Positions 53,669 to 62,528 of a DNA stretch of 64,000 bases are shown here, one piece after another. The notes beneath the pieces were generated by a model. It did no database searches. It was not told the origin of the DNA and saw only the letters and a program-made list of their open reading frames with translations. Source of the DNA: an uncultured Propionibacterium sp. (GTDB lineage: Bacteria; Actinomycetota; Actinomycetes; Propionibacteriales; Propionibacteriaceae); NCBI GenBank assembly GCA_938036835.1, contig CALHWB010000038.1, positions 47,604-111,603 on the forward strand, read 5' to 3'. The position numbers were made by a program, and so were the translations under genes. Position 1 is the first letter of the stretch. The number at the start of each line of letters is the position of its first letter.

Positions 53669-54799
53669 CTATAGGCGCTGCTGCCAGCCGGAATCGATGC
53701 TCACCACCCGGTAGCCGAGAAGCTTGTTGATGGCCCACATGCGGTCGTTCTCGGTGGCATTCCAGGTGTGGATGCGTTCGGCGTCCGGCCAGTACCGGGC
53801 TAGTGCAACCAGATTGGCCTGTTTGATCGCGAGCCCCAGGCCATGACCGCGATGCGCCCGGGCGACCAGGGTGTTCCACTGCTCGACGGCGGCCGGCCGG
53901 GTACGGTCCCGGATCAACTGGCTGAAGCCGGCCGGTTCCCCGGTGGCATCGTGGATGGCCAACGAGGTCAGCATGTCGTGGTTCCGGCCGATCCGCTGGG
54001 CCCACTCCAGGTAGCGCTCGGCATCCCACTGCTCGGTCAGCGGTTCGAAGTCGCCGTTTGGCGCGTCGGTGGTCATCGCGGTCTGCAACCGTGCGCACAA
54101 CGGCTGGAAGTCCGTTGGCGGATCGCCATGCCAGGTTTCGATTCGATAGCCGCCGGCGAGCCGCGGGGCGGTGAACCGTCGGCTGGCCAGCTGCTGCACC
54201 GAATGCCGTTCGGTCTGGACGAGCCGATAGCCCATGGCCAGCAGGAACTGGACGTTGCCGTCCCGGGCGATCGAGACCTCGGAGGCGTTCGAGCGCAGCG
54301 CATCGGGGGCATTCGAGGCCGTTGAGTCGCACCAACCCATCAAGGTGTCGCGCCCCAGCCCGGCGGCCAGGCGCGCCACGGCCCGCGCCAGCGCCCGGCC
54401 CACTCCCCGCCGGCGCCGGCCGGGATGCACCACGATGTCGATGTCGTGCACCTGGTTGGTGTTCTCCAGCAGCGGGATCCGCAGAAAAGCCGCCCCCCAC
54501 AGCTCCTCGGATCTGAACTCGGCGGGCACCTGCCAGGCTATCGGCCGGCCAGAGGCCGCCCCATCGCCGGCGGGGGCCGGGCCGGGCAGGGCTAGCAGGT
54601 AGTGCGCGCGCTGATGCGCGGTGGCCTCCAGCGTGGTCAAGATGGTGTCCGGCGAGCTGACTATGTCGTCGTTGCCATAGCGGGCGATCGCGGTGGCGCG
54701 GTGCAATTCGACGATCGTACCCACCAGCCGCCGGAAGGCATCGCCATCGGATTGCCGGGCGGGGTGGGCCAACTCGACGAGGTGGAAATCGGTCGTCAC
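53669..54799 (-). CDS. Double GNAT-domain N-acetyltransferase
   Basis: A 376-aa protein with two GNAT folds. The first acetyl-CoA loop is DIDIVVHPGRRRRGVGRALA (about 116-135), the second NTLVARAHRGHGLGLAIKQA (about 310-330). The end, WAINKLLGYRVVSIDSGWQQ, is typical of tandem GNATs of actinobacteria. The substrate is unknown. It is convergent with map and ends 40 bases from it; no ribosome-binding site of note. Confidence 0.85.
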   Translation of the reverse strand: MTTDFHLVELAHPARQSDGDAFRRLVGTIVELHRATAIARYGNDDIVSSPDTILTTLEATAHQRAHYLLALPGPAPAGDGAASGRPIAWQVPAEFRSEELWGAAFLRIPLLENTNQVHDIDIVVHPGRRRRGVGRALARAVARLAAGLGRDTLMGWCDSTASNAPDALRSNASEVSIARDGNVQFLLAMGYRLVQTERHSVQQLASRRFTAPRLAGGYRIETWHGDPPTDFQPLCARLQTAMTTDAPNGDFEPLTEQWDAERYLEWAQRIGRNHDMLTSLAIHDATGEPAGFSQLIRDRTRPAAVEQWNTLVARAHRGHGLGLAIKQANLVALARYWPDAERIHTWNATENDRMWAINKLLGYRVVSIDSGWQQRL

Positions 54800-54920
54800 C
54801 CGGTCAGTCTAGGGCGCCCAAGACGCGTGCTGGCATGGCCCGGCCGGGCCGCGCGCCCGGTGGTGCGGTGCTCGCATCACCGGACGGCCCACCGATCGAT
54901 GCGGCGTCCCGGCGCGTCGG

Positions 54921-55205
54921 CTAGTCGGCGAACACCCCGATGACCGGGTTCCAGGCTAGTACCACCGATTCGGCCAGCACTCCGCTCGTGGACATCGGAT
55001 CGGCGGCGATGATCTCCTGCACCTCGGCGGCGTCGGTGGCCTGGAAGATCAATAGCGCGGAGTACCGGGCGGCGGCCAGGTAGGGGCCCGAGGCCTTCAA
55101 CCGGCCCGCCGCGGCCTGCTCCCGCAGGTATTCGCGGTGACGCGGCCGCACCGCGTCCACATCGGCGTTTGGATCGTAACGGTACTGCACGGCGAAATAT
55201 GGCAT
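54921..55205 (-). CDS. YCII-related domain protein
   Basis: A 94-aa protein with the YCII ferredoxin-like fold pattern: MPYFAVQYRYDPNAD, RPRHREYLREQAAAGRLKAS (conserved His), GPYLAAARYSALLIFQA, then AEVQEIIAADPMSTSGVLAE (conserved Asp-Pro). YCII proteins are small dimeric enzymes or enzyme accessories of mostly unknown role. Divergent from infA. Confidence 0.85.
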   Translation of the reverse strand: MPYFAVQYRYDPNADVDAVRPRHREYLREQAAAGRLKASGPYLAAARYSALLIFQATDAAEVQEIIAADPMSTSGVLAESVVLAWNPVIGVFAD

Positions 55206-55271
55206 GCATCAAGCCTATTCGCCGTCCTCGTCACCTGGATCCGTGGCCCAACCGGGTGACGGCGGTGCGGA

Positions 55272-55301
55272 TTTGGGCGCCCACCGGGGGCTGGGATAGC
55301 A
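55272..55301 (+). promoter_or_regulatory. Candidate promoter of infA-rpmJ
   Basis: TTGGGC, 18-nt spacer, TAGCAT, with a leader of about 83 nt. Same -10 as rpmG and rpsL. Confidence 0.4.
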
Positions 55302-55390
55302 TGGGACGCCGGTCCACTGTCCGCTGCGCACCCTGTCGCGGCCGGCCGTGGGCCGATGTATCGGTAACCAACGGGTAGATCGGGAGTGCA

Positions 55391-55612
55391 TTGGCAAAGA
55401 AGGACGGAGCGCTCGAACTTGAAGGCACCGTGGTCGAGGCCCTGCCCAACGCGATGTTCCGCGTCGAACTGGACAATGGCCACAAGGTTCTTGCCACCAT
55501 CAGCGGCAAGATGCGTCAACACTACATCCGGATCCTGCCCCAGGACCGAGTGGTCGTCGAGCTGTCGCCGTACGATCTTACTCGCGGACGCATCGTCTAC
55601 CGACACAAGTAA
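55391..55612 (+). CDS. infA: Translation initiation factor IF-1
   Basis: A 73-aa OB-fold factor that occupies the A site during initiation: KKDGALELEGTVVEALPNAM, GKMRQHYIRILPQDRVVVEL, RGRIVYRHK. The start codon is TTG after CGGGAG, unusual for IF-1 and possibly relevant to regulation. Confidence 0.97.
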   Translation: MAKKDGALELEGTVVEALPNAMFRVELDNGHKVLATISGKMRQHYIRILPQDRVVVELSPYDLTRGRIVYRHK

Positions 55613-55630
55613 CCACAAGGAGAAGCTCGA

Positions 55631-55744
55631 ATGAAGGTCCAGCCGAGCGTCAAGAAGATCTGCGATAACTGCAAGGTGATCCGTCGCCGTGGTGTCGTCC
55701 GGGTGATCTGCACCAACCCGCGGCACAAACAGCGTCAGGGCTGA
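55631..55744 (+). CDS. rpmJ: 50S ribosomal protein L36
   Basis: A 37-aa L36, zinc type: MKVQPSVKKICDNCKVIRRR, then RVICTNPRHKQRQG. Cys11, Cys14, Cys27 and His32 form the zinc site. 18 bases after infA, with AAGGAGAAG before the ATG. Confidence 0.97.
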   Translation: MKVQPSVKKICDNCKVIRRRGVVRVICTNPRHKQRQG

Positions 55745-55953
55745 TCTCGGGCGCGCAAGCCCACAACTGAATAGACCACACCACGTGAGTGCAGCCAGGC
55801 CTTCAAGGTCTGTAGCCTACCCCCGGGCGAAGGCCGGGGACCCGGAGCCGGATTGTTCGGCCGGCTGGCGAACCGGGAACGCCTCACGCCACACACCTTC
55901 GCAGCCGCCGGGCCAGCAGCCCACGGCCTGACCGTTAGAAAGGTAACCGCCAT

Positions 55954-56328
55954 ATGGCACGCCTCCAAGGTGTCGACCTGCCGCGCGAGAAGCGTCTTGA
56001 GGTCGCGCTCACCTATATCTTCGGCATCGGCAGGACCCGAGCCGCCGAAACCCTGGCAATCACCGGAATCAGTGGCGATATCCGCGTCAAAGACCTCACC
56101 GATGAGCAACTGGTCGCGCTGCGCGATCACATCGACGCCAACTACGGGGTCGAGGGCGATCTGCGCCGCGAGGTGGCCGCAAACATCCGCCGCAAGATCG
56201 AGATCGGCACCTATCAGGGTCGCCGGCATCGCAGCGGGCTGCCCGTCCGCGGTCAGCGCACTCGTACCAATGCCCGCACCCGCAAGGGCAAGAAGAAGGC
56301 CGTCGCGGGCAAGAAGAAGGCCCGCTGA
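55954..56328 (+). CDS. rpsM: 30S ribosomal protein S13
   Basis: A 124-aa S13 at the top of the 30S head: MARLQGVDLPREKRLEVALT, then YIFGIGRTRA, and the RGQRTRTNARTRKGKKK tail. A 209-base gap separates it from rpmJ; no hairpin or promoter stood out there, apart from a short AGAAAGG site before the ATG. Confidence 0.98.
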   Translation: MARLQGVDLPREKRLEVALTYIFGIGRTRAAETLAITGISGDIRVKDLTDEQLVALRDHIDANYGVEGDLRREVAANIRRKIEIGTYQGRRHRSGLPVRGQRTRTNARTRKGKKKAVAGKKKAR

Positions 56329-56378
56329 CTCGTCGGGTGAGCCCCGGATAGACAACTGCCAAGGAGAGAACAGGACTT

Positions 56379-56792
56379 ATGGCTACCGCAGGCCGCAAGG
56401 GCGCCGCTGCCGCCAAGACCAAGGTGCGGCGCAAGGAAAGGAAGAATGTGGTTGCCGGCCAGGCCCACATCAAGAGCACCTTCAACAACACCATCATCAC
56501 CATCACCGACCCGACCGGTGCGGTCATCTCGTGGGCCAGCTCCGGCACCGTCGGGTTCAAGGGTTCGCGCAAGTCGACCCCGTTTGCTGCCCAGATGGCC
56601 GCCGAAGCCGCTGGCCGGCGCGCCATGGAACATGGCATGAAACGAGTCGATGTGTTCGTCAAGGGCCCTGGCTCGGGCCGGGAGACCGCGATCCGTTCGT
56701 TGGGTGCGATCGGCCTTGAGGTCGGCACCATTTCCGATGTCACCCCGATGCCGCATAACGGCTGCCGGCCACCCAAGCGTCGTCGCGTTTAG
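56379..56792 (+). CDS. rpsK: 30S ribosomal protein S11
   Basis: A 137-aa S11 of the platform: GQAHIKSTFNNTIITITDPT, SSGTVGFKGSRKSTPFAAQ, and the PHNGCRPPKRRRV end. 50 bases after rpsM. Confidence 0.98.
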   Translation: MATAGRKGAAAAKTKVRRKERKNVVAGQAHIKSTFNNTIITITDPTGAVISWASSGTVGFKGSRKSTPFAAQMAAEAAGRRAMEHGMKRVDVFVKGPGSGRETAIRSLGAIGLEVGTISDVTPMPHNGCRPPKRRRV

Positions 56793-56824
56793 GCTCCCGG
56801 ACCAGAAAGGACTGAGAACAGATC

Positions 56825-57430
56825 ATGGCCCGTTACACCGGACCCATAACGAAGAAGTCTCGCCGGCTCGGGACCGACCTGGTTGGCAACGACAAGGCAT
56901 TCGAGCATCGTCCCTATCCGCCCGGCCAGCATGGCCGCGGTCGCACCAAGGATTCGGAGTACTCCCTGCAACTCAAGGAGAAGCAGAAGGCGCGTTACGC
57001 CTACGGGGTGCTTGAGAAGCAGTTCCGCCGCTACTACGAGGAAGCCGATCGGTTGCCCGGCAAGACCGGCGAAGCCCTGCTGCAAATCCTTGAGTCCCGG
57101 CTCGACAATGTGGTCTATCGCGCCGGTTTCGCAGCCACCAGGCGTCAGGGACGCCAGCTGGTCGGCCATGGTCATTTCCTGGTCAACGGGCGGCGAGTGA
57201 CCGTGCCCAGCTTCCGGGTCAGTCCATTGGACATCATCGACGTGGCTCCTAAGTCGGTTGGCCTGACCCCGTTCGTCATCGCCCGGGAAACCCATGGTGA
57301 GCGTGAGGTGCCCGGTTGGTTGACCGTCAGGGTCAACCGGATGCGCATCCTGGTGCACCAGTTGCCCGTCCGCGAGCAGATCACCGTCGATGTGAACGAG
57401 CAGGCGATCGTCGAACTCTATTCGAAGTGA
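56825..57430 (+). CDS. rpsD: 30S ribosomal protein S4
   Basis: A 201-aa S4 that nucleates 16S folding: MARYTGPITKKSRRLGTDL, RPYPPGQHG, and the S4 domain with SRLDNVVYRAGF and GHFLVNGRRVTVPS. No N-terminal zinc cysteines, so the zinc-free form. Confidence 0.98.
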   Translation: MARYTGPITKKSRRLGTDLVGNDKAFEHRPYPPGQHGRGRTKDSEYSLQLKEKQKARYAYGVLEKQFRRYYEEADRLPGKTGEALLQILESRLDNVVYRAGFAATRRQGRQLVGHGHFLVNGRRVTVPSFRVSPLDIIDVAPKSVGLTPFVIARETHGEREVPGWLTVRVNRMRILVHQLPVREQITVDVNEQAIVELYSK

Positions 57431-57520
57431 TCCGTTAGCGCGGATTGTGCCGGCGGGAGGGTCCCGCCGGCACGCCACAACGCGACCGTCATATAGCGGG
57501 CGGCGCGGGAAGGAAGAACA

Positions 57521-58543
57521 ATGCTCATCGCTCAGCGTCCGACCTTGGTCGAGGAGGCTATCGGCGAGTACCGCTCTCGGTTTGTCGTCGAGCCGTTGGA
57601 GCCAGGTTTCGGTTACACCCTGGGTAATTCGCTGCGTCGTACCCTGCTGTCGTCCATTCCGGGCGCCGCGGTGACCAGCATCAAGATCGACGGCAACCAG
57701 CACGAGTTCAGTACCCTGCCCGGGGTGGTCGAGGACGTCACCGAGATCATCCTTAACCTCAAGGAACTGGTGTTGACCAGCGAAGAGGATGAACCGGTCG
57801 CCATGTATCTGCGCAAATCCGGGGCCGGGGCGGTGACCGCGGCCGATATTGCGGCACCGGCCGGCGTGGTGGTGCTGAATCCCGAACTGCACATTGCCGA
57901 GCTCAACGACAAGGGTGCCATCGAGATGGAACTGGTCGTCGAGCGCGGCCGGGGCTATGTATCGGCTGCCCAGAACAACAACCCGGACGCCGAGATCGGC
58001 CGGATCCCGGTGGACTCGATCTACTCGCCGGTGACCAAGGTCACCTACAAGGTGGAGGCCACCCGCGTCGAGACCCGCACCGACTTCGATCGGCTGGTGC
58101 TAGACGTCGAGACCAAACCGGCCATTACCCCGCGCGATGCCATGGCAAGCGCCGGCAAGACCTTGGTTGAGCTGTTCGGCCTGGCACGTGAACTGAATGT
58201 GGACGCCGAGGGCATCGAGATCGGTCCCAGCCCGATCGATGAGCAGCTGGCTGCCGATCTGGCCCTGCCGGTAGAAGACCTGAACCTGACCGTGCGTTCC
58301 TACAACTGCCTGAAGCGGGAGGGTATCCACACCGTCGGCGAATTGGTCAGCCGCAGCGAGCAGGATCTGCTCGACATCCGCAATTTCGGTTCGAAATCCA
58401 TCGACGAGGTCAAGCAGAAGCTGGCCGAACTGGGGTTGACGCTTAAGGATAGCGCGCCCGGATTCGACCCGCTGGCCGCCGCCGATCAGTTCGGCGTGGA
58501 CGGCGATGACGACGACGAGTTCATCGAAACCGAGCAGTACTGA
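57521..58543 (+). CDS. rpoA: DNA-directed RNA polymerase alpha subunit
   Basis: A 340-aa alpha subunit. N-terminal assembly domain: SRFVVEPLEPGFGYTLGNSL then RRTLLSSIPGAAV. C-terminal domain for promoter and activator contacts: DLNLTVRSYNCLKREGIHTV, LLDIRNFGSKSIDEVKQKL. Acidic tail. ATG after GGAAGGAAG, 90 bases after rpsD. Confidence 0.98.
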   Translation: MLIAQRPTLVEEAIGEYRSRFVVEPLEPGFGYTLGNSLRRTLLSSIPGAAVTSIKIDGNQHEFSTLPGVVEDVTEIILNLKELVLTSEEDEPVAMYLRKSGAGAVTAADIAAPAGVVVLNPELHIAELNDKGAIEMELVVERGRGYVSAAQNNNPDAEIGRIPVDSIYSPVTKVTYKVEATRVETRTDFDRLVLDVETKPAITPRDAMASAGKTLVELFGLARELNVDAEGIEIGPSPIDEQLAADLALPVEDLNLTVRSYNCLKREGIHTVGELVSRSEQDLLDIRNFGSKSIDEVKQKLAELGLTLKDSAPGFDPLAAADQFGVDGDDDDEFIETEQY

Positions 58544-58572
58544 TTCCGCACCACTAACTGGAGAATTGACAA

Positions 58573-59148
58573 ATGCCTAAGCCAACTAAGGGTCCCCGGA
58601 TCGGGGGCAGCCCTGCCCATGAGCGGATCATCCTGGCCAACCTGGCCAGCCAGCTGTTCGAGCATGGCCGGATCACCACCACCGAGACGCGCGCCCGGCG
58701 CGTCCGGCCATTGGCCGAGAAGCTGATCAGTAAGGCCAGGCGTGGCGATCTGCATGCCCGTCGGTTGGTGATGCAGACCGTGACCAATAAGTCGGTGGTG
58801 CATACCCTGTTCACCGAGATCGCTCCGGCCATGGCGGGCCGGTCCGGCGGCTATACCCGGATCACCAAGGTCGGGCCCCGCAAAGGCGACAATGCTCCGA
58901 TGGCGATCATCGAGTTGATCACCGAGCCGGTCGCGGGCGAGCGGGCCAAGCAAGTCAGGAAGGCCGGCGTCAAGACGGTGGGTGAGGCGACCGGCGGCGA
59001 CATCGCGGCCAATGTGCCCGATGACGGCGACGGCAAGACCGCCGATCTGGTGGATCCGGTCGAGGCTGGGCCAGCGCCGGCCGCCGGCGATGATACGCAG
59101 ACCGCGGATGGGGCAGCGGACGACGACGCCGATGAGGCGAAGGCCTGA
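58573..59148 (+). CDS. rplQ: 50S ribosomal protein L17 with acidic C-terminal tail
   Basis: A 191-aa L17 at the tunnel exit. The core (about 1-120) is normal: GPRIGGSPAHERIILANLAS, ARRVRPLAEKLISKARRGD, GGYTRITKVGPRKGDNAPMA. The last 65 residues are Ala/Asp/Glu-rich, longer than the usual 120-residue protein. Confidence 0.97.
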   Translation: MPKPTKGPRIGGSPAHERIILANLASQLFEHGRITTTETRARRVRPLAEKLISKARRGDLHARRLVMQTVTNKSVVHTLFTEIAPAMAGRSGGYTRITKVGPRKGDNAPMAIIELITEPVAGERAKQVRKAGVKTVGEATGGDIAANVPDDGDGKTADLVDPVEAGPAPAAGDDTQTADGAADDDADEAKA

Positions 59149-59171
59149 ATTAGGCCCGCAAGCCACGTGAC

Positions 59172-59202
59172 CGCTGGCGGTACCCATCGGGTGCCGCCAG
59201 CG
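59172..59202 (+). terminator. rplQ terminator-like hairpin
   Basis: A 14-bp stem (CGCTGGCGGTACCC/GGGTGCCGCCAGCG, one wobble) with a 3-nt loop, 23 bases after rplQ; marks the end of the alpha block. No T-tract. Confidence 0.65.
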
Positions 59203-59412
59203 ATCGTCTACCCGGCGCGAAGCCGGATCACCGCCGGTCGGAATGCCGATGCGATCCGGGACGGCGTGCGCGTGGCATTCCGGCTTCACCCGGGTGGATT
59301 GCTATGGCGCACCAACCGGTGTACTCGGCAAATCCGGCAGCGCTCGGCGCTGCTCGCCCGGCGATGCCGAGCCGGCGGATAGGCTCAAGGCCTACCGATC
59401 CCGGGAGGTTCG

Positions 59413-60525
59413 ATGAGGATGCGCATCGCGCAGCTGGCCAATTTCGTGGGGCCCACCTCCGGTGGAATGCGAGTGGCGATCGACCAGCTGGGTAGGGGAT
59501 ATGTGGACGCTGGCGTCGAACGGTTGTTGATCATCCCGGGTCCGCGCGATAGCTTCGCGGAAACCGCGGCCGGTCTGATCGCCCGGGTCCGGGCGCCGAG
59601 GGTTTCGGCCACCTACCGGGTGATCGTCGAACCCTGGCGGGTACTGCGCCTGCTGGAGCGTTTCGCGCCCACCTCGATCGAGTGTTCCGATAAGTGGACG
59701 CTGACCGGCGTCGCCGGCTGGGCTCGGCGGCATGGTACCGGGTCGGTGCTGTTCAGCCATGAACGGCTCAGCGACATGGCTAGCGACTGGTTGCCCTTCC
59801 GGGCCGGTGTGGTGCCGTTGATAGGCGTCTTGAATAGGCGATTGGCCCATAAGTTCGACCGGATAGTGGTGGCCAGCCGGTATGCGGCGGGGGAATGGCC
59901 GGCCGGCACCCGGCCGATCATCGTGCCTCTCGGGGTCGCGCTCGACACATTCACCCCGCAAGCCGGCGCCCCGCCCGCGGCCGGGCCCATCCAGCTATGC
60001 CATGTCGGCCGGATGTCGCATGAGAAGTATCCTCAACTGGCGGTCGCCACCGCGGTGGAACTGCATCGCCGCGCGGTGGACTGCCAGCTCAATATGTACG
60101 GCACGGGGCCAGACCTCGAACGGCTACGGCGTGCAGCCGGCTGGGCCCCGGTGGTCTTCCACGGTTTCATCGCTGGCCGCAACGAGCTGGCGCGCTGCTT
60201 CGCGTCCAGTCATGTCGCCCTGTCGGTCTGCCCGACCGAAACCTTCGGGCTGGCGGCGCTGGAGGCGTTGGCCTGCGGCACGCCGGTGGTGACCGCCGAT
60301 CGGGGTGGGGCCAGAGAGCTAGTGACCGCCGATTGCGGCGCCTGGGGGACGCCGGATCCGGCTGGGCTGGCCGATGCGGTACAGCGGCTGATCGGTCGGC
60401 TCGGCCCCGAACTGCGCGCCGCGGCGCGCCGGCGGGCCCAGAATTATGACTGGGATGCCGCGGTGAATCGGATGCTGGCCATACATTCGAACCTGACAGG
60501 ACGCTACAGAGGAGATGGGCGATGA
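59413..60525 (+). CDS. Family 4 (GT-B) glycosyltransferase
   Basis: A 370-aa GT-B enzyme. N-terminal Rossmann start RIAQLANFVGPTSGGMRVAI; donor-binding half has ICHVGRMSHEKYPQL-like sequence (LCHVGRMSHEKYPQLAVATA), NMYGTGPDLERLRRAA and the retaining EX7E motif PTETFGLAALEALACGTPVV. It resembles actinobacterial mannosyltransferases of the PimB/MgtA kind, so a lipid-linked sugar acceptor is plausible; not proven. Its stop overlaps the next start (ATGA), so the two are coupled. ATG after GGGAGG. Confidence 0.88.
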   Translation: MRMRIAQLANFVGPTSGGMRVAIDQLGRGYVDAGVERLLIIPGPRDSFAETAAGLIARVRAPRVSATYRVIVEPWRVLRLLERFAPTSIECSDKWTLTGVAGWARRHGTGSVLFSHERLSDMASDWLPFRAGVVPLIGVLNRRLAHKFDRIVVASRYAAGEWPAGTRPIIVPLGVALDTFTPQAGAPPAAGPIQLCHVGRMSHEKYPQLAVATAVELHRRAVDCQLNMYGTGPDLERLRRAAGWAPVVFHGFIAGRNELARCFASSHVALSVCPTETFGLAALEALACGTPVVTADRGGARELVTADCGAWGTPDPAGLADAVQRLIGRLGPELRAAARRRAQNYDWDAAVNRMLAIHSNLTGRYRGDGR

Positions 60526-61166
60526 ACAAGAATATCTGGCCGTTGTTGGGCGTGGGAATCGGCCTGGGGGCAGCGATCCTGCCGGTGATGGCACGAGCCC
60601 CCGAACCGGTGCCGAGCCTGCCCCGGGATGTGCGCAACCTGGAAGAGGCCATGGATGACTGCCAGGGCACTCGGCTGGCCGGCTGGGAACTGGTCGACTA
60701 TGCCACCAGGCTGGTCAACCGGAAGTTCACCCGCTATTCGCTGTGGCATCTGTGGGAAACCTCGGGCCGCGCCTTCGAGAACAGCAGAGGCTTCTCCGAG
60801 CAGTACAACTTGGCCTTGGGCAGGATACTGGCCGGCCTGGGTTTCCAGGTGCAGGTGGTGCGTGCCGAGCGTGTTCGGTTCGACACCACCCGAACGGCCG
60901 CGCCACCGGCCTGGGCCGGCGGGCACACCTGGCTGCGGGTGACCTTCGAGGGCCAGACCCGGGATGTCTGTGCCTCCCGGGGCGACCACCGGGCCGGCGC
61001 GGTCCGGTTCACCCCGCTCGGCGAGGTACGCGCCCAGCAACCGTGGACGGGGGTGATCAGCCGTCTGCGCATTGCACCCGCGGTGCTGGCCGAGGTATGG
61101 CAGGCCTGGCTGGCGGTACGCCCGGTGCCGCGGTGGATCTACCGCGGATTCCACGATCAGGGCTGA
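60522..61166 (+). CDS. Transglutaminase-like protein lacking the catalytic cysteine
   Basis: A 214-aa protein with a hydrophobic N-terminal segment (about 5-24) that may act as anchor or signal. The rest follows the transglutaminase-like layout: WELVDYATRLV, FTRYSLWHLWETSGRAFENS, RGFSEQYNLALGRILAGLGF, GGHTWLRVTFEGQTRDVCAS. The expected catalytic Cys in the GxC helix is absent (GFSEQYN), while His135 and Asp148 remain. So it probably binds rather than cleaves, unless one of the Cys at 47 or 150 substitutes. Coupled to the glycosyltransferase by a 4-base overlap. Confidence 0.7.
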   Translation: MNKNIWPLLGVGIGLGAAILPVMARAPEPVPSLPRDVRNLEEAMDDCQGTRLAGWELVDYATRLVNRKFTRYSLWHLWETSGRAFENSRGFSEQYNLALGRILAGLGFQVQVVRAERVRFDTTRTAAPPAWAGGHTWLRVTFEGQTRDVCASRGDHRAGAVRFTPLGEVRAQQPWTGVISRLRIAPAVLAEVWQAWLAVRPVPRWIYRGFHDQG

Positions 61167-61303
61167 ACGGTCTGCCTGTCGCCATCGGCATCGTCGGGCA
61201 GCGGCCGGCCGCTGCCCGACCGCACGATCCGAGCCGGCCACGCCGGCCCGATGACGTTGGCCGACGCCAAGCCGATGGGCCGGCAGGACCGAGGACAGCC
61301 CGG

Positions 61304-62491
61304 TCAGCTCAGGCCCAGCCGGGCGGTGCAGGCGGGCCAAGCGCCCCAGCCCTGGGTCGCGCGCACCTTCTCGGCGATCGCGATCTGCTGCTCGCGCGTG
61401 GCCAGGTTGGCAGTTGGGGCATATTCCCCGCCGCCATAGGCCAGCCAGGTGCCGTAGCTGAATTGCAGACCACCGTAGTAGCCGTTGCCGGTGTTGATGG
61501 CCCAGTTCCCACCCGATTCGCAGGCCGCGATCGCGTCCCAGGTACTGCCGTCGCTGACCGCCGGCGCCGGGGCACCGGTATTGCCGCCCGAATTCCCGCC
61601 AGACGCGCCGCCCTCGCCGCCGGAATCCCCATTGGCATTGCTGGCCGGCGCGGAGCCCTTGGTGCCGACGCTGACCTGTTTGTCGACCGGTTCGGTGATG
61701 ACCTCTTCTTTGATCGCCGACCGCGATTCCTGGACGCCGTCCACCGTCACTACCCGGTAGGTGACCTTCTTCTCGCCATCCTTGCCGGGAGACGTGACCT
61801 TGGTCGTGCCGGCGGCAAGCTCGGGATCCTTGGTCTCGACGGTCTTGTAGTCGATCCGTTCATTGACGGTTTCCTCGGTGATCTGGACGCGCTGCACGGT
61901 GATCACCATCCCCTCGGTGGGATGCTGGTCCAGGCCTGGGTCGACCCGATCATCGCCGGCCAGCTTGATCTTCTGGGCGTTAAGCAGTTCGGCGATGGTG
62001 GCTGCTGCCGAACGCACCTCGATCTGCTGGCCGTCCACCTTGATCTGGATGCCCTTCGGTGTGGTCGCCGAGAAGCTCAACCCGGCACGGCCCAGCGGAG
62101 TGGCCCGATCGATCGAAAGCCGGGTTTCCGGGTCATGCAGGCCGATCTCGGTCAGGGCCTCGGCCAGTGTGGTGGCGGTGGTCCAGAAGGTTTGCTCCTG
62201 GCCATCGATGGTCACGGTCAGTTCGCGACCGAACCGCACCTCGACGGTCGACCCATCCCTGATCGTCTCGGTGGCTGCCGGGAAGACCTCATCGTGCTCG
62301 CCGATGGCGATCCGCTGGGCGTCCAGCGCGTCCTGCACGGTGCTTCCCCACACGCTGGTACGGTTGGATTGCCCGTCGATGATCATCGTGATCGACTTGT
62401 TGACCGCGCTGGCCACAGCCCCACCCGTTAGGGAGGCGACGGCAACGAGCACGGCGACGATGATCAGCAGCGGCTTGTTGAGTTTCTTCAT
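61304..62491 (-). CDS. rpfB: Resuscitation-promoting factor, RpfB type
   Basis: A 395-aa exported wall enzyme. An N-terminal membrane/signal helix (about 7-29) is followed by three DUF348 repeats (about 33-72, 90-130, 147-187), a G5 domain (about 202-280), a Gly/Ser/Asn linker and a C-terminal Rpf lysozyme-like domain (316-395). The Rpf domain has catalytic Glu325 in AACESGGNW and the paired cysteines. RpfB cleaves peptidoglycan and stimulates regrowth of dormant cells in related bacteria. ATG after GTGGAGG. It lies 37 bases after a close paralogue on the same strand. Confidence 0.93.
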   Translation of the reverse strand: MKKLNKPLLIIVAVLVAVASLTGGAVASAVNKSITMIIDGQSNRTSVWGSTVQDALDAQRIAIGEHDEVFPAATETIRDGSTVEVRFGRELTVTIDGQEQTFWTTATTLAEALTEIGLHDPETRLSIDRATPLGRAGLSFSATTPKGIQIKVDGQQIEVRSAAATIAELLNAQKIKLAGDDRVDPGLDQHPTEGMVITVQRVQITEETVNERIDYKTVETKDPELAAGTTKVTSPGKDGEKKVTYRVVTVDGVQESRSAIKEEVITEPVDKQVSVGTKGSAPASNANGDSGGEGGASGGNSGGNTGAPAPAVSDGSTWDAIAACESGGNWAINTGNGYYGGLQFSYGTWLAYGGGEYAPTANLATREQQIAIAEKVRATQGWGAWPACTARLGLS

Positions 62492-62528
62492 GTCCGGCTA
62501 CCTCCACAGGTTCGGGGTTGTGCTCGGG

